Below are positions 7,108 to 11,801 of a DNA stretch of 11,801 bases, piece after piece. Source of the stretch: Chitinophagaceae bacterium (GTDB taxonomy: Bacteria > Bacteroidota > Bacteroidia > Chitinophagales > Chitinophagaceae). The stretch lies in the NCBI GenBank assembly GCA_947447815.1, contig CANFLJ010000023.1, positions 1 through 11,801 of the forward strand. Reading direction: 5' to 3'. The position numbers and the translations under genes are program-made. How positions within the stretch are numbered: the first letter of the stretch is position 1; each line of letters opens with the position of its first letter. The notes under the pieces were generated by a model. It ran no database searches, was not told where the DNA came from, and saw only the letters and a program-made list of their open reading frames with translations.

Positions 7108-7686
7108 ATGAGAGCACTATTGAATGCTAATGACAATGAATTAATTAAGCTATTCAAAAGCGGTAACGATTTCGCTTTGGAAGCATTGGTTAACAAGTAC
7201 AAGGATAGAATATTTTCTAGCCTTTACTATCTATCAAAAGATAGGGAACTTGCCGAGGATTTATTCCAGGAAGTCTTTATTAAGATTATTGACACTATAA
7301 GAAGTGATCGATATAATGAAGAGGGGAAGTTTCTTCCCTGGGCTTTGCGTATAGCCCATAATCTTTATATCGACTATTTCAGAAAATATAGTAAGCATAG
7401 AATTATCAACTGTGGCGATAATACCCAGTTTGAAAATGTAACACCGCTTACTCCAGGTTCGGATAGTAAGATGATTAAAATGCAGACTTACGAGAAACTG
7501 AATAAGATGCTGGACAAACTAACGGAAGAACAAAGAGAGGTGGTGGTACTAAGACATTTTGGAGAACTTAGTTTCAAAGAAATAGCTGAACTAACAAAGA
7601 CGAGTCTGAACACTTGTCTGGGAAGAATGCGCTATGCTTTGATCAACCTTAGAAAGGAAATGGTGGAACACAATATCACCTTATAA
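7108..7686 (+). CDS. RNA polymerase sigma-70 family factor, ECF/RpoE-like
   Basis: A sigma factor of the extracytoplasmic-function type, which directs RNA polymerase to a set of promoters. It has 192 residues from ATG 7108. The frame extends upstream to a TTG at 7087, but MRALLNANDNELI matches the way close Chitinophagaceae relatives begin, so 7108 is preferred. Region 2 covers about residues 22-95, with DRELAEDLFQEVFIKI (45-60) as the core-binding helix and the promoter-melting stretch FLPWALRIAHNLYIDYFRK. Region 4 covers about 128-184, with the helix-turn-helix LTEEQREVVVLRHFGELSFKEIAELTK and SLNTCLGRMRYALINLRK. There is no long C-terminal extension. No anti-sigma factor gene is next to it; the following gene is VF530 and is separated by a terminator. 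Its target genes cannot be told from this window. It is divergent from uvrA, which could allow shared control, but that is inference. Confidence 0.93.
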   Translation: MRALLNANDNELIKLFKSGNDFALEALVNKYKDRIFSSLYYLSKDRELAEDLFQEVFIKIIDTIRSDRYNEEGKFLPWALRIAHNLYIDYFRKYSKHRIINCGDNTQFENVTPLTPGSDSKMIKMQTYEKLNKMLDKLTEEQREVVVLRHFGELSFKEIAELTKTSLNTCLGRMRYALINLRKEMVEHNITL

Positions 7687-7715
7687 TATAATTTAAGCTC
7701 AACTACTGTGTATAT

Positions 7716-7746
7716 AAAGGCTTCGTATAACAACGAAGCCTTTTTG
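7716..7746 (+). terminator. Intrinsic terminator after the sigma factor gene
   Basis: AAAGGCTTCGT pairs perfectly with ACGAAGCCTTT around the 6-nt loop ATAACA, and the 3' arm runs into TTTTTG. This is a classical stem with a T tract, 30 bp after the sigma factor stop and 25 bp before the VF530 start, so the two genes are probably separate units. Confidence 0.85.
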
Positions 7747-7770
7747 TTTAAGTAACAAATATTAAATGAT

Positions 7771-8025
7771 ATGAGTGAACAAAAAAATAACCCCTTGCAT
7801 GGCATCACACTGGAACAGATACTAGTGTATATGGTAGAAAATCATGGATGGGACTATCTTGGCGAACAAGTGAACATCAATTGTTTTAAAGCTAATCCCA
7901 GTATAAAGTCCAGTTTAACCTTTTTACGTAAAACGCCTTGGGCAAGAGCTAAGGTGGAAAGTCTTTATTTATATCTTAAGCGAAAAGATGCTAAAGAGGT
8001 AAAGGGGATTATAAAGGGGGAGTGA
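7771..8025 (+). CDS. VF530 family (DUF2132) putative DNA-binding protein
   Basis: A small 84-residue protein that I recognise as VF530/DUF2132. The diagnostic stretches are NNPLHGITLEQILVYMVENHGWDYLGE near residues 6-32 and the C-terminal SIKSSLTFLRKTPWARAKVESLYLYLK near 45-71. The family is named after Vibrio fischeri VF530, whose structure was solved and which is described as DNA-binding; its biological role is not settled. The protein is mostly helical and basic at its C-terminus (KRKDAKEVKGIIKG). It has no signal peptide, so it should be cytoplasmic. It follows the sigma factor gene but lies behind a terminator, and no promoter is obvious in the short gap. The next gene is convergent. Confidence 0.9.
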   Translation: MSEQKNNPLHGITLEQILVYMVENHGWDYLGEQVNINCFKANPSIKSSLTFLRKTPWARAKVESLYLYLKRKDAKEVKGIIKGE

Positions 8026-8110
8026 GCAAGGCACAAAGGCAACAAGGTACATAGGCACAAAGAAATACAAGGCAATAGGCAAGGAGGCAATAGGCAAAGA
8101 GGAATACAAG
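8026..8110. repeat. Purine-rich word repeat (GGCACAAAG / GGCAATAGGCAA)
   Basis: The convergent gap starts with a run of short related words: AAGGCACAAAGGCAACAAGG, then TAGGCACAAAG, then GGCAATAGGCAAGGA and GGCAATAGGCAAAGA. Spacing between GGCA words varies from 9 to 15 bases, so it is not a strict tandem repeat. Such tracts are frequent between genes in Bacteroidota. It is non-coding. Confidence 0.55.
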
Positions 8111-8112
8111 TT

Positions 8113-8160
8113 GCAGGTTACTAGTTACCGGTAACTTGCAACTAGTAACTAGTTACCTGC
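8113..8160. repeat. Long inverted repeat between convergent genes
   Basis: GCAGGTTACTAGTTAC (8113-8128) and GTAACTAGTTACCTGC (8145-8160) are a 16-bp inverted repeat with one mismatch and a 16-nt loop. Nested inside is a 14-bp perfect palindrome, AGTTACCGGTAACT (8123-8136), and CTAGTTACC occurs twice as a direct repeat. It lies between the ends of the VF530 gene (+) and the SprT-like gene (-), where a two-way transcription barrier would make sense, but there is no T tract. Confidence 0.6.
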
Positions 8161-8165
8161 AATCA

Positions 8166-8798
8166 TTAAGTTTCACCTTCATATAGTTTTACTTCGGCTA
8201 TGGCGCTTATATGATATCTAAGACCAGTTTTTACATCTATACATTCATATCTTTTGCGTCTCAGGTTTCCTCTCTTAAAAACTCTGCCGTCTTTAGTAAT
8301 AAACAGTTGACCATCCTGCAAGTCCTCTACATGCAGCACATCTAATTTAATATGCGTATTATATTTTCTAAGAATTTTAATCAGTTCCGATTCTCCTGCT
8401 GTAGTTGCAGCCGGATTTCTGATGGTCTTTTGTAATGCCGTTTCAATATCAGTAGGGAAACACTTCAGCTCTACAAACTCCTTAAGGATCAAACCATAAT
8501 TCGTTTTCCATTCTATGCCATGTGCAGCTACTTTATTCTTGTATTGTTCATAAGTAAGCAAGTGAGCAAGCTCGTGTAGGAGCGTAAGTATAAATTCGTA
8601 TTTATTCAGGTTGCCGTTTACGGTAATGATATGATTGCCGTACATTCCTTTGTGTCGGTAATCGCCCAGCACCGTTGCCCTTTGTCGGGTAATCTTCAGG
8701 TGTACCTTATAATGGTTTAATATTTTTAGTACTGGATGAAAAGTGCCGTCAGGAACATACTCTGCCAGCTTTTGCATTGGATGCTCACTTGTTGCCAT
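8166..8798 (-). CDS. SprT-like zinc metalloprotease-fold protein
   Basis: A SprT-like protein of 210 residues from the ATG at 8798. It has the zinc-site motif HELAH (75-79, in FILTLLHELAHLLTYEQY) and a downstream histidine in AAHGIEWK (H93), the likely third ligand, as in SprT/Spartan proteins. These resemble proteases that act on proteins crosslinked to DNA; whether bacterial members of this subgroup do so is not known to me. The C-terminal part, about 140-210, is a beta-rich segment with basic residues (FKRGNLRRKRYECIDVKTG). It lacks the four-cysteine zinc ribbon of some SprT members. An upstream ATG at 8807 would lengthen the overlap with the preceding gene from 14 to 23 bp; MATSEHPMQKL fits relatives better. 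The overlap suggests translational coupling in one transcript with the two genes upstream. Confidence 0.85.
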   Translation of the reverse strand: MATSEHPMQKLAEYVPDGTFHPVLKILNHYKVHLKITRQRATVLGDYRHKGMYGNHIITVNGNLNKYEFILTLLHELAHLLTYEQYKNKVAAHGIEWKTNYGLILKEFVELKCFPTDIETALQKTIRNPAATTAGESELIKILRKYNTHIKLDVLHVEDLQDGQLFITKDGRVFKRGNLRRKRYECIDVKTGLRYHISAIAEVKLYEGET

Positions 8799-9189
8799 TA
8801 TTATCATTCATCTTTAAAGCAGTTCTTACTTCCAGTGCTGTGTAAACAATGTACATGAACATTACTATGAATAATGTATAGGTAACATTGGCAGATTTCT
8901 TTAAGAATAAATAGATGAAAGCCGCTGTAGCCAGTACAAACAGTTTTAAAAGGGTAGCGCCCATTACGCTTCTTACCATGGCATTGGCATTCTTTTGCTG
9001 AATTGCTTTTCCGTGCATGGCCAGGCTTAATACACTGAGCACAAACAATAAACAATTGCTGACAAAAATGGCAATTAAGTCCACTTTAGTAGAAACAAAG
9101 TAAGAATGAGAATATATTATAAAGGCATCTATTACGATGAAAAGCAAGAATAAAGGAAGAATTACTTTAGACAGATTTTTTGTGTACAT
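8785..9189 (-). CDS. Four-helix membrane protein next to atpZ-like gene
   Basis: A 134-residue integral membrane protein with four likely helices near residues 8-26, 38-58, 72-96 and 103-120, and a short charged C-terminal tail. I know of similar proteins encoded in Bacteroidota between the AtpZ/AtpI-like gene and atpB (subunit a), where they are taken for ATP-synthase I-like accessory proteins; by position and topology this is the same kind. No catalytic motif is visible. The ATG at 9189 is only 2 bp after the stop of the atpZ-like gene, and its end overlaps the SprT-like gene, so the three genes look like one operon. AtpI-type proteins are thought to help assemble the c-ring or carry Mg2+; that role here is inference. 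Confidence 0.6.
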   Translation of the reverse strand: MYTKNLSKVILPLFLLFIVIDAFIIYSHSYFVSTKVDLIAIFVSNCLLFVLSVLSLAMHGKAIQQKNANAMVRSVMGATLLKLFVLATAAFIYLFLKKSANVTYTLFIVMFMYIVYTALEVRTALKMNDNNGNK

Positions 9190-9191
9190 AG

Positions 9192-9404
9192 TTATTTTTT
9201 AGACGAAGTGTCTTTAATCAATTTGGTCAAAATTACAACCAATACTATTAATGGCAATATCCATATTAATAAAGGTGTGGAAAACCCCAGCTTTTTATCT
9301 ATCCAGAAGCCAAAATACAGGGAGGCTGCCAGACTAACGGCTAGCTGTGTACCCAATCCGGCATACTGTAGTAAGAGGTTCTTGTTATCTTTATTTTCCT
9401 TCAT
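9192..9404 (-). CDS. AtpZ/AtpI family protein
   Basis: A 70-residue protein with two membrane helices (about 14-34 and 43-63) and the family pattern: YAGLGTQLAVSLAASLYFGFWIDKKLG followed by STPLLIWILPL. The glycine-rich first helix, the aspartate (D36) and the proline (P44) just before helix 2 are typical of AtpZ-like proteins. These are encoded ahead of F1Fo ATP synthase genes and are thought to aid its assembly or Mg2+/Ca2+ supply. It is the first gene of a three-gene minus-strand cluster. The sequence TAATTTTG on the minus strand (9421-9414) fits the Bacteroidota -7 motif but would leave almost no leader. No atpB follows it in this window, unlike the common Bacteroidota order. Confidence 0.85.
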   Translation of the reverse strand: MKENKDNKNLLLQYAGLGTQLAVSLAASLYFGFWIDKKLGFSTPLLIWILPLIVLVVILTKLIKDTSSKK

Positions 9405-9593
9405 TATTAATTACAAAATTAATAGTGAAGTGGATTGATAGAAATTATAACAGGAAATAACTTTATTACCGGTAAGATAAATATTCGTTAATCGAGCTTG
9501 AAATCCGCCTATAATTTGTGGTACTAAGCTATTATTTTATAAGACGTACTTATATTCGCAGCGGCTGAAAACTAAAAGCTAAACAGTGGGTGT

Positions 9594-11801
9594 ATGACAA
9601 AAACAGTTAAAATATTCTGGAAAGTATTCTTTATCGGGCTAGGTTCGTTTATTCTGTTTCTATTACTATGTAACTGGGGCGCATTTGGTAAAATGCCATC
9701 CATAGAAGATATTCAGAATCCTACGGCCTCATTATCCAGTCAGGTATATGCTCAGGATGGAACTTTGATGGGTAAATATTATCTGGAAGATCGTATCAAT
9801 GTTGCTTACAAAGATATCAGTCCATTTGTGGTGCAGGCGCTGGTAGCTACCGAGGATAAAAGATTTTATATTCATAGTGGAATAGACGCTAAATCGATTT
9901 TCAGGGCAATCAAGGGATTGGGAAGAGATGGTGGAGCGAGTACTATTACCATGCAGACGGCTAAGAATCTGTTTACCGAGAACTGGTCTACCAAGAACTT
10001 TTTACTCCGTGCTATTCAGAAGGTAAAAGAAGCCATCATTGCCGTAAAGCTGGAAAGAAATTTTACCAAAGAAGAAATTGTTGCCCTTTATCTTAATACC
10101 GTTGCCTTTAGTGATAATGTATTTGGAATTAGAAATGCTTCTAAAACTTTCTTTCAGAAAGAACCGGATAGAGTAAACGTAGAAGAAGCTGCCGTATTGA
10201 TTGGTATGGTAAATGCTCCATCTTTATACAACCCTCGCCGTAATCCAAAACAAGCATTAGACAGAAGAAATGTTGTGCTGAACAGAATGGTCGGTATGGA
10301 TTATATCAAAGATAAACAAGCGGATACTTTAAAGACTGCTCCCATTGTTTTAAACTACAAAAAACTGGATGAGAGCAATGGTTTAGGGCCATACTTTAGA
10401 ATGATAGTAGGAGAGGAACTGAAGAAATGGTGTAAGGAACACAAGAAAAGCAATGGCGACAATTATGATTTATTCCGTGATGGTTTAAAAATATATACCA
10501 CCATCAATCCAAGAATGCAACTGTATGCCGAGGAAGCGGTAGCTAAACAAATGAGCTATATGCAAAAGCTACTGGATGTTCAATCGCAGATAAAATCGGG
10601 TGAGGTTTGGAATGGTTATGGCAACGTGATAGAAGCTGCTGTGAAACAAACCCTTCGCTGGTCTGCGGCTATACATGAAGGGATGAGTGAAGAAAAAGCA
10701 AGAGCTACTTTTGATATTCCAGTACACATGAAAGTATTTGCATGGAATAATAAAAGAGAGAAAGATACGGTGATGACGCCTATTGATTCTATCAAATACA
10801 ACCGCCAGATGATGCAGGCTGGTTTTATGGTAATGGATCCTGTGAGTGGAGAAGTAAGAGCATGGGTAGGTGGCATAGATTTTAAAAACTATAAGTACGA
10901 TCACGTAAATATCAATACCAAGCGTCAGGTAGGTAGTACTATTAAGCCATTGTTGTATAGTCTGGCTATAGAAGAAGCAGGGTTTACACCACAGACCATT
11001 GTGCAGGATGTACAACAGAGTTTTGGATCTTATGGTATGGTACCTGCTACGCCTAAATCCTGTAGTGGAGCTTCGATGCCTATGAGTCAGGCGCTGGCTT
11101 TTTCGAAGAACTGTGCAACTGCCTATATCATGAAACAACTGGATAACACCGGTAATAATGCAGCCAGAAGATTTGTAGACTTCCTCAAAAACAAGTGCAA
11201 TCTGTTGACCAAGATAGAACCTAATCCATCTATAGCTATTGGCTCCTGCGAAATATCTTTATACGAAATGATGCAGGCTTATAGTATGTTTCCTGGCAGA
11301 GGATTTAATACTAAGCCTTTATTCATTACCCGAATTGAAGATAGAAATGGGAATACCTTGGAGAACTTTGCTCCTCAACGTAAAGAAGTAATCAGTGATG
11401 TTACTGCTTACTCTGTTATCAAAATGATGCAGGGGGTTGTGGATGCAGGTACAGCTCGTGGACTGAAACTAAGCTATGATGTTCGTGGGGAAATTGCAGG
11501 TAAAACTGGTACTACCAACGAAAATAGTGATGCATGGTTTATGGGTTATACGCCTCAGTTGATGGCTGGAGCATGGGTTGGTTGTGATGATCGTTTTATC
11601 CGTTTCAAGAAAGAAGATCTGAATGGTCAGGGTGCAAGAGCGGCCATGCCTATATGGGCATATTTTTACGAGAAAGTATTAAACGACCCTAACATACTGG
11701 GTATTGATCCTAATGCTACTTTCGTGAAACCAGAAGTAATGACCAATGATATTGTAAACGACTGGATTAATAATGCTTCTCCTACTTTGGGTGCCGATGC
11801 G
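9594..11801 (+). CDS. Class A penicillin-binding protein (PBP1A type), 3' partial
   Basis: A bifunctional cell-wall synthase that polymerises lipid II glycan (GT51) and crosslinks stem peptides (transpeptidase) on the outer face of the membrane. The first 736 residues are present and the frame is open at the right edge. A cytoplasmic start is followed by one membrane anchor (about 10-28). GT51 covers about 50-230: catalytic E87 in ATEDKRFYIHSGID, GGASTITMQTAKNLF (113-127; most relatives have QQ where MQ stands), KVKEAIIAVKLERNFTKEEI and ALYLNTVAF. The transpeptidase domain has S448-TIK (in RQVGSTIKP), the SKN motif at 504-506 and KTGT at 637-640. Between them, 300-410 is a linker of the Bacteroidota type. 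It belongs to the PBP1A/MrcA/PonA family. The ATG at 9594 gives the natural short tail before the anchor. The gene is divergent from the atpZ-like cluster and shares a 189-bp gap with it. Confidence 0.96.
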   Translation, partial: MTKTVKIFWKVFFIGLGSFILFLLLCNWGAFGKMPSIEDIQNPTASLSSQVYAQDGTLMGKYYLEDRINVAYKDISPFVVQALVATEDKRFYIHSGIDAKSIFRAIKGLGRDGGASTITMQTAKNLFTENWSTKNFLLRAIQKVKEAIIAVKLERNFTKEEIVALYLNTVAFSDNVFGIRNASKTFFQKEPDRVNVEEAAVLIGMVNAPSLYNPRRNPKQALDRRNVVLNRMVGMDYIKDKQADTLKTAPIVLNYKKLDESNGLGPYFRMIVGEELKKWCKEHKKSNGDNYDLFRDGLKIYTTINPRMQLYAEEAVAKQMSYMQKLLDVQSQIKSGEVWNGYGNVIEAAVKQTLRWSAAIHEGMSEEKARATFDIPVHMKVFAWNNKREKDTVMTPIDSIKYNRQMMQAGFMVMDPVSGEVRAWVGGIDFKNYKYDHVNINTKRQVGSTIKPLLYSLAIEEAGFTPQTIVQDVQQSFGSYGMVPATPKSCSGASMPMSQALAFSKNCATAYIMKQLDNTGNNAARRFVDFLKNKCNLLTKIEPNPSIAIGSCEISLYEMMQAYSMFPGRGFNTKPLFITRIEDRNGNTLENFAPQRKEVISDVTAYSVIKMMQGVVDAGTARGLKLSYDVRGEIAGKTGTTNENSDAWFMGYTPQLMAGAWVGCDDRFIRFKKEDLNGQGARAAMPIWAYFYEKVLNDPNILGIDPNATFVKPEVMTNDIVNDWINNASPTLGADA

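Noticed and set aside
10569..11138. Minus-strand open frames inside the penicillin-binding protein gene
   Set aside because: They are antisense to an uninterrupted GT51/transpeptidase reading frame with all catalytic motifs and have no recognisable features.

Overview
The window looks like chromosomal DNA from a Bacteroidota bacterium, most likely of the Chitinophagaceae or a close relative. The clues are the protein families seen together (a CcmF/CcsA-type heme lyase, a DUF4294 lipoprotein-like protein, a UvrA of the Bacteroidota form, an ECF-like sigma factor very close to those I know from Chitinophagaceae, VF530/DUF2132, an AtpZ-like protein), A/T-rich gaps, no clear Shine-Dalgarno sequences, and short word-like repeats between genes. 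The genus assignment is inference.

Layout. Positions 2-1477 (+) hold the C-terminal part of a CcmF/CcsA-like cytochrome c heme lyase, cut by the left edge. Positions 1634-2245 (+) hold a secreted DUF4294 protein. From 2246 to 4025 there is no convincing gene. Instead there is an ordered set of repeats: a structured element of about 143 nt (SR1, 2420-2562), a 21-bp tandem array (array A, 2784-3222), a second copy of the structured element (SR2, 3408-3549), a second 21-bp array with a different consensus (array B, 3667-3918), then two perfect or near-perfect palindromes. Positions 4026-6878 (-) encode UvrA. It is divergent from a sigma-70 family factor (7108-7686, +), which ends in a clear intrinsic terminator and is followed by a VF530/DUF2132 gene (7771-8025, +). 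After a convergent gap rich in word repeats comes a tight minus-strand cluster read as atpZ-like (9404-9192), a four-helix membrane protein (9189-8785) and a SprT-like metalloprotease-fold protein (8798-8166). On the plus strand, 9594 to the right edge encodes a class A penicillin-binding protein (GT51 plus transpeptidase), cut before its C-terminus.

The genes are mostly household functions: cytochrome maturation, DNA repair, stress or envelope transcription control, cell-wall synthesis and ATP-synthase accessory factors. They do not form one pathway. The unusual part is the 1.8-kb gene-free region. Two copies of a structured element keep a 10-bp closing stem, a GNRA-capped hairpin and a second hairpin whose sequence differs between copies while pairing is kept. 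Each copy is followed by a 21-bp-periodic array. I do not recognise this arrangement as a named system. The best reading is a mobile or duplicated non-coding module, possibly a transcribed structured RNA.
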